64,000 nucleotides of DNA from a bacterium YEK0313 (GTDB taxonomy: Bacteria; Pseudomonadota; Alphaproteobacteria; Rhizobiales; Phreatobacteraceae), in assembly GCA_000751295.2 (NCBI GenBank), contig CCMO02000001.1:3872615-3936614 (forward strand), given 5' to 3'. Shown here in pieces: positions 45,659 to 55,798 of this stretch. Each line of letters starts with the position of its first letter. The first letter of the stretch is position 1. A program made the position numbers and the translations under genes. A model generated the notes under the pieces. It did no database searches. It saw nothing but the letters and a program-made list of their open reading frames with translations, and had not been told where the DNA came from.

Positions 45659-46380
45659 CGCGCGTCCTCGTCGTCGCTCACCTCGGGCGCCAGCGCGAGA
45701 TCGAGCCCGCCGTCATCGTCCGGCTCCTCGTCCTCGCGCAGGGCCTGGTCGTCGCTCGGCATCGGGATCTGGAAGCCCGGCGGGATGCGCCCGTCCAGCA
45801 GGCCCGCCGCCTTGAGATCGTCGAGGCCCGGCAGGTCCCCGATCGCCTCGAGCCCGAAATGTTCGAGAAAGGCTGGCGTGGTGCCGAAGGTCACCGGCCG
45901 GCCCGGCGACTTGCGCCGGCCGCGGATCCGCAGCCAGCCGGTCTCCAGGAGCAGGTCGAGCGTGCCCTTGGAAATGGTGACGCCGCGGATCTCCTCGATT
46001 TCGGCGCGCGTCACCGGCTGATGATAGGCGACGATGGCGAGCGTCTCGAGCGCAGCGCGCGACAGCTTGCGCTCCTCGGCGGTCTCCTTGTGCAGGAGGA
46101 AGCTGAGATCCTCGGCCGTGCGGAAGGTCCATTTCCCGGCAACCCGCACCAGATTGACGCCGCGCGGGGCGTAGAAGGCCTGCAAGGTGACCAGCAGGGC
46201 GGGAATGTCGGCCCCTTTCGGCAGCCGCTCGGCGAGCGTCGCCTCGTCGAGCGGTCCCGCTGCGGCGAACAGCAGGGCCTCGACGATGCGCAATTGCTCG
46301 ACCGGCCCCTCGACAATGCCCACCGGCTCGCCCGGGGCGGCCCCGCCGTCACTGCTGTCTGTCACCGGATCCCTGTCCAT
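45655..46380 (-). CDS. scpB: Segregation and condensation protein B
   Basis: A 241-residue protein with two winged-helix domains, recognised by VEALLFAAAGPLDEATLAERL, LETLAIVAYHQPVTRAEIEE and TTPAFLEHFGLEAIGDLP. It forms the SMC-ScpAB complex. ATG 46380 is used; a GTG at 46398 in the same frame is also possible. The acidic C-terminal tail is typical. It overlaps the ABC gene by four bases. Confidence 0.92.
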   Translation of the reverse strand: MDRDPVTDSSDGGAAPGEPVGIVEGPVEQLRIVEALLFAAAGPLDEATLAERLPKGADIPALLVTLQAFYAPRGVNLVRVAGKWTFRTAEDLSFLLHKETAEERKLSRAALETLAIVAYHQPVTRAEIEEIRGVTISKGTLDLLLETGWLRIRGRRKSPGRPVTFGTTPAFLEHFGLEAIGDLPGLDDLKAAGLLDGRIPPGFQIPMPSDDQALREDEEPDDDGGLDLALAPEVSDDEDAR

Positions 46381-46564
46381 CAGCTCGGCTTTTAGCACGT
46401 CGCGGGCGCGTGTCGCGAATTCGAACTTCGCGTTCTCCCCACATCTGGCGCGCCCTTCCCCATCGAGATCAAACGCCAGTGAAAATCAAGGCGTTAGGGG
46501 TGCTCCTTGAATCGGAAAATCGCCCCGGCCGCCGATCCGCGCCTGGCCGAGGCCGGTTCCCCGC

Positions 46565-47377
46565 CTAGCGGGCGCCCGGCTCCTCGCGCCGCTTGCGCAT
46601 GTAGAGCGTGCCGAGCGGCCGCTCCTGATGAACCTCCAGGACGCCTTCGCGCACCAGTTCCAGCGACGAGGCGAAGGTCGAGGCCAATACGGTCGCCCGC
46701 CGCTCGGGCTCGACCAGATAGTCCATCAGGAAACTGTCGAGCGGCGCCCAGTCCAGCGCCGCGCCGACCACACGCTCGAGCAGTTCGCGCGCCTCGGCAA
46801 GCGACCAGACCTGGCGCTTGTGCATGTGCACATGCGACAGCGCGCTCTTCTGGCGCTGCTGCGAATAGGCCTTCAAGAGGTCGTAGAGCGTGACGTCCCA
46901 GCGATTGAGCGCGATGGCGACCACCGGCTCGGGCGCGCCGCGGCCGAACACGTCGCGGCCGAGCCGGTGGCGCGTCATCAGCTTGGCCGCCGCCTCGCGC
47001 ATGGCCTGCAGGCGGTGCAACCGGAAGGCGAGCACCTCGGCGAGCTCGGTCGCCGTGGGCTCGTCGCCCTTGCCCGGTTCCGGCAGCAGCAGGCGCGATT
47101 TCAGGTAGGCGAGCCAGGCCGCCATGACCAGATAGTCGGCGGCAAGCTCGAGGCGCATCTTGCGCGCCTCCTCGATGAAATCGAGATATTGGGTCGCCAG
47201 CGCCAGGATCGAGATCTTCGACAGGTCCACCTTCTGCGTGCGCGCCAACGCCAGCAGCATGTCGAGCGGCCCCTCGAACCCCTCGACGTCGACGACAAAC
47301 GCCGGTTCCGAGGCGGCCCGCTCGGGGGCTTCCTCGAAAGGCAGGGTATCGGCGGCATCCTGGGGCGACTTGGCCAT
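46565..47377 (-). CDS. scpA: Segregation and condensation protein A
   Basis: A 270-residue kleisin-type partner of SMC and ScpB. FEGPLDMLLALARTQKVDLSK is the hallmark N-terminal segment, followed by YLVMAAWLAYLKSRLLLP. The C-terminal winged helix ends near RPLGTLYMRK. A 184-bp gap separates it from scpB, more than usual for this pair, and shows no gene. Confidence 0.94.
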   Translation of the reverse strand: MAKSPQDAADTLPFEEAPERAASEPAFVVDVEGFEGPLDMLLALARTQKVDLSKISILALATQYLDFIEEARKMRLELAADYLVMAAWLAYLKSRLLLPEPGKGDEPTATELAEVLAFRLHRLQAMREAAAKLMTRHRLGRDVFGRGAPEPVVAIALNRWDVTLYDLLKAYSQQRQKSALSHVHMHKRQVWSLAEARELLERVVGAALDWAPLDSFLMDYLVEPERRATVLASTFASSLELVREGVLEVHQERPLGTLYMRKRREEPGAR

Positions 47378-47471
47378 GGCAGATCCTGGCCGCGCGTCAG
47401 GCGCGGCCCTCGCGCGCGATCATAGACTGAAATGGCGCCGATGAGGCAAATCGGCGGCCTCCTGCGGCGTT

Positions 47472-48536
47472 TCAGACGCTGAGCGCATGGCTCGGCGCGA
47501 AAGCCGCCTGGGCCTTGAGATCGGCCCGTTCCAGCACGTCGAAGAAGCGCGCGCGCGCCTCCTCGACGTCGAGCGGCTCCGCCTCGTGGCGGATGCGGGC
47601 GAGTGCCGCCTCGGCGCGCCGGGCCGCCTTGCCGGCAAGGCGCGGCGTCTGTTCCGCGACCGCGCGCATTTCCGGGATCTTGCCGTTGCAATGCAGGGCG
47701 ATGTCGCAGCCGGCGCGGAAGCTCGCCCGGGTGCGCTCGCCGAGCGTGCCGGCCAGCGCGTTCATCGAGAGATCGTCGGTGATGACAAGGCCGTCATAGC
47801 CGATCGTGCCACGGACGACCTGGCGCATCACCTTGGCCGATGTGGTGGCCGGGCGTCTGGCATCGACCGCCGTGTAGACGACATGCGCGGTCATGGCGAG
47901 CGGCATGTCGGTCAATGTGCGGAAGGGGGCGAAATCGGTGGCTTCGAGATCGGCGAGCGGCGTCTCCACCACCGGCAGCGCATCGTGGCTGTCGGCAAAG
48001 GCGCGGCCGTGACCGGGCATGTGCTTGATCACCGGCAGCACGCCGCCGGCCAGCAGCCCCTCGGCCGCCGCCCGGCCGAAGGCAGCGACCCGGCCGGGCT
48101 CGTCGCCATAGGCCCGGTCGCCGATAATGGCGTGGGAACCGGCCACCGGCACGTCCAGTACCGGCAGGCAGTCGACGGTGATGCCGACGGATTTGAGGTC
48201 GTGGGCGATGAGCCGCGCACCGAGCCGGGCCATTTCCCGGCCGACCATCGGATCATTGGCGGCAATGCGCGAATAGGCCCTGCCCGGCGGATATTTGGGC
48301 CAGTGCGGCGGACCGAGCCGCTGCACCCGCCCGCCCTCCTGGTCGATCAGGACGGGGGCATCAGCCCGTCCGCCAATGTCCCGGAAGCTGTCGACGAGCC
48401 GCCGGACCTGGTCGGGATTGTCGCAGTTGCGCCTGAAGACGATGAGCCCCCAGGGATCGAGGTCGCGATAGAACGCGACCTCGTCGGGCGTGAGCGCCGT
48501 GTCGGCACAGCCGACGATCAGGGCATGGACGGCCAT
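47472..48536 (-). CDS. nagZ: Beta-N-acetylhexosaminidase NagZ (GH3)
   Basis: A 354-residue cytoplasmic glycosidase. The GH3 motif KHMPGHGRAFADSHDALP contains the catalytic His on a flexible loop, and ITDDLSMNAL provides the nucleophile Asp. It removes N-acetylglucosamine from anhydro-muropeptides during murein recycling. It sits between the SPOR gene and scpA, the usual position in rhizobia. Confidence 0.94.
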   Translation of the reverse strand: MAVHALIVGCADTALTPDEVAFYRDLDPWGLIVFRRNCDNPDQVRRLVDSFRDIGGRADAPVLIDQEGGRVQRLGPPHWPKYPPGRAYSRIAANDPMVGREMARLGARLIAHDLKSVGITVDCLPVLDVPVAGSHAIIGDRAYGDEPGRVAAFGRAAAEGLLAGGVLPVIKHMPGHGRAFADSHDALPVVETPLADLEATDFAPFRTLTDMPLAMTAHVVYTAVDARRPATTSAKVMRQVVRGTIGYDGLVITDDLSMNALAGTLGERTRASFRAGCDIALHCNGKIPEMRAVAEQTPRLAGKAARRAEAALARIRHEAEPLDVEEARARFFDVLERADLKAQAAFAPSHALSV

Positions 48537-48547
48537 TCTCGAACGCT

Positions 48548-50469
48548 TCAGTTGAGGACGCAGGAACCGCCCGAGGCCTTCAGCCGTTCGCAGAAGCTCT
48601 GCGCGTCGCTGCGCGAGAACGGACCGACCCGCAGCCGGTACCAGGTGCCGCGTCCGGGCAACTCGGCCTGCCGGATGTTCGGCGTCTGGCCCTGCAGCGC
48701 CGGGAAGCGGCGCTGGGCGCTGCTGAAGGCGTTGCGGGCCTCCGCCTCGCTCTGGTGCGAGGAGATCTGCACGAAGGAACTGCCACCGGCGGCCGGCGCG
48801 GGCGCCGTGGCGGCCGGACGCACCGATGCCGTGCGCTGCGGCGCAAGGTCGATCGGACGGCCGCCCGCGGCCGCATCATGCGTCTCGGCGGGACGCGCGG
48901 TCCGGCTCGGCCGGGGCGGCGGGGGCGGAGGCGCCCGGGGGTCGGGGGTCGACAGGGCGGCGTCGGGCGCAGAACCTGGGCCGGCGCGGCATTGGCGCCC
49001 GGCACGACCACCGACTGGACCTGGCGGACCACCGGTTCCGCCGGATTGGCGGCGGCCGGGGCCGGGGCCGGCGGCGTCAGCGGGATGACGCGGGGCGCGA
49101 CCGGCGCGGCTGGCGTCTGAACCTGCGCGGCCTGCTCGCGCTGGCTGATCGGGCGCTCCTCGCGCGACACCAGACGGTCGCCGTTGGGCGCGCGGTCGGT
49201 GATCGGCTTGGCATCCTGTGCCTGGGCGGCCGGCATGCGGACCGGATCGTTGTTGGCGCGCACCACGCGCGCCTCGCCGCTCGCCGACGAACGGCCGGTC
49301 AGGGCCTTGTAGCCGAGCACGCCGCCACCGCCGGCGACGGCGAGGCCGACGATCGCCATGACAGCCGTGACACCCGCGCGGCGGCGGCGCGGCGGCGCCT
49401 CCTCGAAGACCTGCGGATCGGGCTGCGTCATGTGACCGTCCTCGATGAAGACGGGGTCGGAGGCGGCCCGTTCGGCCGCCGGCAGATAGCCGGCATTGGC
49501 ATAGCCCGCCGCATCGGCCCGCCCGGCGGCCTGTGGCGCGGCGACCTCGGCGGCCTGTGCCTGCTGCCCTCGGCCACGCCAGGCGGCAGCCGCGAGAACG
49601 CCCATTCCGGCTCCAGCCGCGGCCGCCGTGCCGTAGCCGGCCGCATGGCCATGCGCGGCGGCGGCCTCATAGGAGCGGTCGTCGGCGAAGGCCTCGGCCA
49701 CGCGCGCATCGTCGTCGCGGTAGCCGACGGGCTGCCGCGCCGTCTGATAGCCGTGCTGGCTGTAGAGGCTCTCTTCCCGCGCCGTCGGCTGGTAGGCCGC
49801 GGACTGGTGAGTGTCCTCGGAAGAGGCCTCGAAGGGATAGGCCGTCTCGGCCTGCGTTTCGCGCGCCGCGGCCTCCGCCTGATAGGTCGCGTTCTGGCGG
49901 CCGAGATTGTCGGCCAGCATGCGCTCGAGATCGCGCAGGCTGCCCGGCGCGGCCTCCTCGGCCGGCCCGGCCGCGTAGCTGCCGCGCAGTCCATGGGCCT
50001 GCTGCGCCTCGCCGCCCGCCGCCTGGCGGGCCTGCGGCAGGTGATGCACCACCTCGTCGTCGAGCGTGTCGTCGTAGAGCGGCGTGAAGGCCTCGGCCGC
50101 ATGCTGTTCGGCGCCGCCGCGCGGGCGGGCGCCCTGCCCGGAACGCACATAGCTTTCGAGCTCGGCCTCGAGATCGTCCCAGTCGGCGATGCCCGGCTCG
50201 GCGCCGGTCGCCGCGGCCGCCTGCGCCGAAACATCGGGGTCCTGCGCAGCTTCGCCGCCGACCTCGGCCTGGCGGCGCAGGACCGGCTCCCCCCGGGTCC
50301 GCGCAACGCTCTTCAGGAGGTCGGCATAATTGTCGTCCTGCCCCATGATCCTGGCGAGCTCCGCCAGGGGATCGCCACCGGCGTCCTTGCGGACCGCCTC
50401 ACCGGACGCATCCGTCCGGTTGTAGGCATCGAAATCGCGGTAGCTACGCACACTCGTTTCGTTGGCCAT
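48548..50469 (-). pseudogene. SPOR-domain membrane protein with an apparent frameshift
   Basis: The N-terminal frame starts at 50469 (MANETSVRSYRDFDAYN), has a long low-complexity cytoplasmic part, a basic RRRR stretch and a membrane segment (VTAVMAIVGLAVAGGGG), then a Pro/Ala-rich periplasmic part. After AAPAQV the frame becomes Arg/Pro-rich and runs to 48580. The true C-terminus, a SPOR domain (SSFVQISSHQSEAEARNAF to FCERLKASGGSCVLN), is in the -1 frame ending at 48548. The switch lies near 48900-49000, which includes C-runs. SPOR domains bind denuded glycan at the septum. It may be a one-base sequencing error, a real mutation or a programmed shift. Confidence 0.8.
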
Positions 50470-50519
50470 GGGCCCCGCCGTCGTTAGGCGCCGCAGCCCG
50501 GTCAGGGGCCAGGGCGCGA

Positions 50520-52274
50520 TCAACGCATCTCTTCGACGGCCTCGACACCCAGGATCGCAAGTCCCGACTTCAGAACGGTCACGATACCCTGGACCAGCGC
50601 AAGGCGCGCCGTTGTTGTTTTTCGATCATTTTCCATAATGAAGCGTAAATGCGGCGAATCTTTCCCGCGATTCCACTGCGAATGGAAGTCCGCCGCAAGC
50701 TCATAAAGGTAGAATGCGACCCGGTGCGGCTCATGGGCTTGCGCCGCCGCTTCGATCAGCCTCGGATATTGTGCGAGCCGCTGGATGATCGCCACTTCAC
50801 CGGCATCGTCGAGCAGTTCGACCGGCGCCTTTGCGAGCATGCCCGGGCTCAGATCGAGGTCCGGCATGGCCTCCTGGGCATTGCGCAGGATCGAACGGCA
50901 GCGCGCATGCGCATATTGCACATAGAAGACCGGGTTGTCTTTCGACTGCTCCAGGACCTTGGCCAGATCGAAATCGAGCGTCGCATCGTTCTTGCGGAAC
51001 AGCATCATGAACCGGACGACGTCGCGGCCGACCTCGTCGACCACCTCGCGCAGCGTGACGAAATCGCCCGAGCGCTTGGACATGCGCACCGGCTCGCCAC
51101 CGCGGAACAGGCGGACGAGTTGGACCAGCTTGACGTCCAGGCTGGCGCGGCCGCTGGTGATCGCCTTCAGCGCCGCCTGCATGCGCTTGACATAGCCGCC
51201 ATGGTCGGCGCCCCAGACGTCGATCTGGTCCAGGAAGCCGCGGTCGGCCTTGTCCTTGTGATAGGCGATGTCCGAGGCGAAATAGGTATAGGAGCCGTCC
51301 GATTTCATGAGCGGACGGTCGACGTCGTCGCCGAAGGCGGTGGCGCGGAACAGGGTCTGCTCGCGCTCCTCCCAATCCTCGGCATCGGCGCCTTTCGGCC
51401 GCTCCAGCACGCCTTCATAGACGTCGCCCTGGGCGCGCAGTGTGTCGATTGCGGCCTTCACCTTGTCGGTCGGCACCTGCAGCGCGCGTTCGGAGGAAAA
51501 CACCGCGTGGCGGACGTTGAGCGCCGCGAGGTCGTCGCGGATCTCGCCCATCATGGCCTCGATCGCCGCGTCCCGGCAGATCGGCAGCCATTCCTCTTCG
51601 GGCGCGTTGTGCAGGCTCTGGCCGTATTTCTGGGCGAGCGCCGCACCAACGGGTTTCAGATAGTCGCCGGGATAGAGCCCCTCGGGGATCGTCACCGTCT
51701 CGCCCAGCGCCTCGCGATAGCGCAGATAGGCGGAGCGGCCGAGCACCTGCACCTGGGCCCCGGCGTCGTTGATGTAATATTCGCGCGTCACGTCATAGCC
51801 GGCTGCCGCGAGCAGATTGGCCAGTGCGTCGCCGAAGACTGCGCCGCGGCAATGGCCGACATGCATCGGGCCGGTCGGATTGGCCGAGACATATTCGACA
51901 TTGACCTTGGCCGCGCCGCCGATGGCGCTCCTGCCATAGGCGTCGCCGGCGGCGATCGCCGCCTTCAGCACCTGCGGCCAGACCGAAGCCTTCAGGCTCA
52001 GATTGATGAAGCCCGGCCCGGCGATCTCGGCCTTGGCGACATCGGGCAGGCCGGCCAGGCGCGCGACGAGCTTATCGGCGAGGTCGCGCGGCTTCAGCCC
52101 CGCCTCCTTCGACAGCACCATGGCCGCATTGGTCGCAAGATCGCCATGGCTCGCATCGCGCGGTGCCTCCACCACGATGCGGTCGAGCGACGCCTCGGCC
52201 ACGACGACGCCGTCGCCGGCAAGGGCGCGGACCGCGTCGCGGACGTGATCGGTGAACAGAGCGAAGATATTCAT
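50520..52274 (-). CDS. argS: Arginine-tRNA ligase
   Basis: A 584-residue class I synthetase of normal length. The HIGH-type motif is HVGH (in SANPTGPMHVGHCRGAVFGD), and the KMSK-like segment is RMSKRSGDFVTL. The C-terminal DALR anticodon-binding domain ends the protein. It charges tRNA-Arg. It lies 50 bp upstream of the SPOR gene, the conserved order in rhizobia. Confidence 0.97.
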   Translation of the reverse strand: MNIFALFTDHVRDAVRALAGDGVVVAEASLDRIVVEAPRDASHGDLATNAAMVLSKEAGLKPRDLADKLVARLAGLPDVAKAEIAGPGFINLSLKASVWPQVLKAAIAAGDAYGRSAIGGAAKVNVEYVSANPTGPMHVGHCRGAVFGDALANLLAAAGYDVTREYYINDAGAQVQVLGRSAYLRYREALGETVTIPEGLYPGDYLKPVGAALAQKYGQSLHNAPEEEWLPICRDAAIEAMMGEIRDDLAALNVRHAVFSSERALQVPTDKVKAAIDTLRAQGDVYEGVLERPKGADAEDWEEREQTLFRATAFGDDVDRPLMKSDGSYTYFASDIAYHKDKADRGFLDQIDVWGADHGGYVKRMQAALKAITSGRASLDVKLVQLVRLFRGGEPVRMSKRSGDFVTLREVVDEVGRDVVRFMMLFRKNDATLDFDLAKVLEQSKDNPVFYVQYAHARCRSILRNAQEAMPDLDLSPGMLAKAPVELLDDAGEVAIIQRLAQYPRLIEAAAQAHEPHRVAFYLYELAADFHSQWNRGKDSPHLRFIMENDRKTTTARLALVQGIVTVLKSGLAILGVEAVEEMR

Positions 52275-52458
52275 GCCGAAAGCCTCGAAGAACGGAGGCT
52301 GGCTCTAGCCCGAATTTTTCGCCGGGGATAGGCCTTGCATTGCGGTCCAGCCGCCGCGAACGGCTCCGCCGAGGGCGCGAACCGGCATGGTCCGGGGCAG
52401 TGGACGCCGAAATGAGGCCGAAATCGCGTCGTTCGGCGCCTCGATGGCGAAAGACGCC

Positions 52459-54300
52459 TCAGGCCGGCTCGGATGCCGGCCGGCCCGCCACCATCCAGAG
52501 CAGGCCCGCGCCGATGAAGGCCGCCGCGATCGAGGCCGCGAAGACCGCGATCTTGGCGGCGGCGAAATCGCCCGGATCGGGAAAGGCCTGGCCGGCGATG
52601 AACAGCGACATGGTGAAGCCGATGCCGGCGAGCGCGCTCGCTCCGGCAAGCTGGGCCCAGGAATATTCTGCGGATTTGGTGGCGATGCCGAACCGCGCCG
52701 CGAGCCAGGCGGCGCCCAGCATGCCGAGCGGCTTGCCGAGCACGAGGCCGGTCATGATCGCCAGGACCAGCGTGCCGCGCCCGTCGAGAATGCCCGGCGA
52801 GATGGCGACGCCGGCATTGGCCAGCGCGAACAGCGGCAGCACGAGATAGCTGGAGCGGGCGCCGGCATGGCGCAGCAGCCGGTCGGCCGGCGATTCCAGC
52901 CGGTCGTGGATGGCGTCGAGCGCCCTGAGCGCCGGGATCGACGGGCCGTGACGGAGCACTTCCGCGCCATGGGCGCTTTCCGCGAGCATGATGGAATTGG
53001 CCTGCGCCGTGAGCGCGGCGAGATTGGCCGGCGGGCGGGTCGGGATGAACAGCGCCAGCACGACGCCGGCGAGCGTCGCATGCAGGCCGCCGGCATAGAT
53101 CGAGGCCCAGAGCGCGATGCCGATCAGCGTATAGGGCGCGACGCGGTAGATATGCATGCGGTTGAGCGCGGCGAGCCCGCCGGTCAGCAGCACCGCCGCA
53201 GCGAGATAGCCGAGCTGGAGCTTGCCGGAATAGAACAGCGCGACCACCACGATGGCGCCGATATCGTCGACGATGGCGGCGGCGGTGAGAAAGATGCGCA
53301 GCTCGATCGGCACGCGCGCGCCCATCATGACGATGATGGCGATCGCAAAGGCCGTATCGGTCGCCATCGGCACGCCCCAGCCATGGGCCCAGGGGCCGCT
53401 CGGCAGGATCAGGACGTAGAGCGCCGCCGGCACGACCATGCCGCCGATCGCGCCGGCGATCGGCAGCGCCGCGGACCGCCGTCCGGCAAGGTGTCCGACG
53501 GTGAACTCGCGCTTGATCTCGAGGCCGACCACCAGGAAGAAGATCGTCAGGAGGCCGTCATTCACCCAGTGCTGGATCGACATGCCGAAGCGCAGCGCGC
53601 CGACGGACAGCGCCGCCTCCTGATGCCAGAAGGCCTCGAAGGCGGGGCCCAGCGGGGAATTCGTCAGGACCACCGCCAGGATGGTCGCGAGCAGCAGCAG
53701 AATGCCGGCGGAGGGGCCCCAGCTCGCGAAGTCGAGCGCAGCCGCGCGGAAGCGGTGGCCGAGCGTGCCCAGCATGGCGTCGAGAAAGGAGCTCTCGTCC
53801 CACGGGCCGTCATAGCGGCGCTCGTTGATGAAGAAGGTCGGCGTGAAGCGCACGCCGCTGGCATGCGAGCTTGCAATGTCGGCCTGGACCCGGGCGGCGG
53901 CGCGCTCGGCCTCCCGCGCCTCCCGTTCGGGATCGGTGCCGGTCAGGCCGAGATCGCGGGCGACCGCCTCGATATCCTCCTCGGTCAGCACCTGCGAGCG
54001 CGTCATGAGCTTCACATGCGCGTCCCAGAACTGTTCGGGCGTCTCCGCACGCTCGATGAGTTCGGCGGCGCGCCGCGCGAGGTCGCTGCCGGTCAGCGGC
54101 CGGTGCCGGAAGACGTAGCGCAGCCGGTCGCCGAGCTGGTCGCGGACCTCGGCGATGCGCTCGTTGGCGGCCCGGCAGAAGGGACAGGCATAGCTGCCAT
54201 ATTCGACGAGCGTGATCTGGGCGCGATCGGGACCGAGCGTATGGTCGACAGCATCATCGACCGGACGGTCGAGGCGGTTGGCAATCGCGGCCTCCGACAT
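52459..54300 (-). CDS. nhaA: Thioredoxin-like domain fused to NhaA Na+/H+ antiporter
   Basis: A 613-residue protein. Residues 1-195 form a DsbA/thioredoxin_4-like domain with CPFC at 39-42 and a cis-Pro region FTPTFFINERRYDG. From about residue 205 the protein is a full NhaA with about 12 membrane segments, including the ion-site pair in AAAIVDDIGAIVVV and the FFLVVGLEIKREF segment. NhaA exports sodium in exchange for protons. The start at 54300 has AACAGGAG upstream; a longer frame from 54387 is less likely. The fusion is known in databases but its role is unclear. It is inserted between dgt and argS. Confidence 0.9.
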   Translation of the reverse strand: MSEAAIANRLDRPVDDAVDHTLGPDRAQITLVEYGSYACPFCRAANERIAEVRDQLGDRLRYVFRHRPLTGSDLARRAAELIERAETPEQFWDAHVKLMTRSQVLTEEDIEAVARDLGLTGTDPEREAREAERAAARVQADIASSHASGVRFTPTFFINERRYDGPWDESSFLDAMLGTLGHRFRAAALDFASWGPSAGILLLLATILAVVLTNSPLGPAFEAFWHQEAALSVGALRFGMSIQHWVNDGLLTIFFLVVGLEIKREFTVGHLAGRRSAALPIAGAIGGMVVPAALYVLILPSGPWAHGWGVPMATDTAFAIAIIVMMGARVPIELRIFLTAAAIVDDIGAIVVVALFYSGKLQLGYLAAAVLLTGGLAALNRMHIYRVAPYTLIGIALWASIYAGGLHATLAGVVLALFIPTRPPANLAALTAQANSIMLAESAHGAEVLRHGPSIPALRALDAIHDRLESPADRLLRHAGARSSYLVLPLFALANAGVAISPGILDGRGTLVLAIMTGLVLGKPLGMLGAAWLAARFGIATKSAEYSWAQLAGASALAGIGFTMSLFIAGQAFPDPGDFAAAKIAVFAASIAAAFIGAGLLWMVAGRPASEPA

Positions 54301-54449
54301 TCCTGCACTCCTGTTGGCCTCCCATGTGCCGCGCAAGACCGCGCGCAGGCGCCCCGGGACATGGATTTCCGGCCATGGTAGCGGCAATGGCGGGCGCGCG
54401 TCAGCATGGCCGCGCTGCGCCGCGGAAAAGCCGGGCTGCGGCCGGCCCG

Positions 54450-55667
54450 TCAGCGCAGATCCGGCGTCTCGCCGAACAGCCGCCTATGCTCGTCCATCGC
54501 GTAGTGGTCGGTCATGCCGGCTATATAGTCGGCGACACGGCGGGCGCGCCGGGCCGGCTCGGCCTCGTCCAGCCCCGCCGACCAGACCGGCGGCATGGCG
54601 ACCGGATGGTCGTAGAAGGCCGCGAACAGGTCGCGGACCACGTTGCCGGCCTCCTGCCGGATCGGCACCACCCGCTGATGGCGGTAGACGTTGCGGAACA
54701 GGAAGTCCTTGATGCCGCGGTCATAGGCCTGGATCGGCTCGGAAAACTGGACGAGCGTGCGGCCGCAGCGCCTGATGTCGTCGGCCGTTGCGGGCCCGAT
54801 TTCGGCGATCGCCCGCTGTGCCTCGACGATGACGTCCTCGACGAGGCGGGTGATCACCCGGCGGGTCAGCTCGTTGATTTCCCGCGCCGGCTCGAGCTTG
54901 GGATGCAGCGCCCGGATCTCCTCCAGGAAGGCTCCCGCCATCGGCACCGCGGCGCCGAGGTCGTCGAGCGTGAACAGGCCGGCGCGCAGGCCATCGTCGA
55001 TATCGGCGGCATCGTAGGCGATGTCGTCGGCGATGGCGGCAGCCTGGGCCTCGGCGCTGGCATGGCTTGCAAGGTCCAGCGGCTGCAGCGCGTCATATTC
55101 GGTGATCGCCACGGGAATGCCGCGGGCGGCATAGCGCTCGACCGGCGAGCCGTCGGGCTTCAGCAGCGGGCCATTGTGCTTGACGAGCCCTTCCAGCGTC
55201 TCCCAGCAGAGATTGAGGCCGTCGAAGGCCGCGTAGCGCCGCTCCAGGCGCGTCACGATCCGCAGCGACTGGGCATTGTGGTCGAAGCCGCCATAGTTCC
55301 GCATCACCTCGTCCAGCGCGTCCTCGCCGGTATGGCCGAACGGGGTGTGGCCGAGGTCGTGGGCGAGCGCCAGGGTTTCCGCGAGATCCTCGTCGAGCCC
55401 GAGCGCCCGGGTGATCGAGCGGGCGATCTGCGCCACCTCGATCGTATGGGTCAGCCGGGTGCGGTAGTGGTCGCCCTCGGGCGCGACGAAGACCTGGGTC
55501 TTGTGCTTCAGGCGGCGGAACGCGGTGGTATGGATGATCCGGTCGCGGTCGCGGTGGAATTCAGTGCGGGTCGGCGAGGCCGGTTCCGGCACGAGCCGGC
55601 CGCGGCTCAGCCTGGCATCGCTGGCATAAGGGGCGAGCGGGGGATAGAAATAGCTCGCAACCGCCAT
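54450..55667 (-). CDS. dgt: dGTPase-like HD-domain phosphohydrolase
   Basis: A 405-residue deoxyguanosinetriphosphate triphosphohydrolase-like enzyme. HD residues are visible in RTRLTHTIEVAQIARS and LALAHDLGHTPFGHTGEDAL, and DIAYDAADIDDGLRAG supplies a further metal ligand. The N-terminal TEFHRDRDRIIHTTAFRRLK is standard. The start at 55667 has GAAGAGGCAG upstream. These enzymes remove triphosphate from dNTPs. It is divergent from the ErpA-type gene. Confidence 0.93.
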   Translation of the reverse strand: MAVASYFYPPLAPYASDARLSRGRLVPEPASPTRTEFHRDRDRIIHTTAFRRLKHKTQVFVAPEGDHYRTRLTHTIEVAQIARSITRALGLDEDLAETLALAHDLGHTPFGHTGEDALDEVMRNYGGFDHNAQSLRIVTRLERRYAAFDGLNLCWETLEGLVKHNGPLLKPDGSPVERYAARGIPVAITEYDALQPLDLASHASAEAQAAAIADDIAYDAADIDDGLRAGLFTLDDLGAAVPMAGAFLEEIRALHPKLEPAREINELTRRVITRLVEDVIVEAQRAIAEIGPATADDIRRCGRTLVQFSEPIQAYDRGIKDFLFRNVYRHQRVVPIRQEAGNVVRDLFAAFYDHPVAMPPVWSAGLDEAEPARRARRVADYIAGMTDHYAMDEHRRLFGETPDLR

Positions 55668-55798
55668 GGTCTGCCTCTTCTCCGTGCCCGAACATTGACC
55701 CGCGCCTGGGGCGCACATACCTATTGGACGACCGCGCCGCAAGGCGTGGCCACCCTTTGAACCCTCGCGTTTCCGGCCTTGAACCGGGGAGACAAGAG

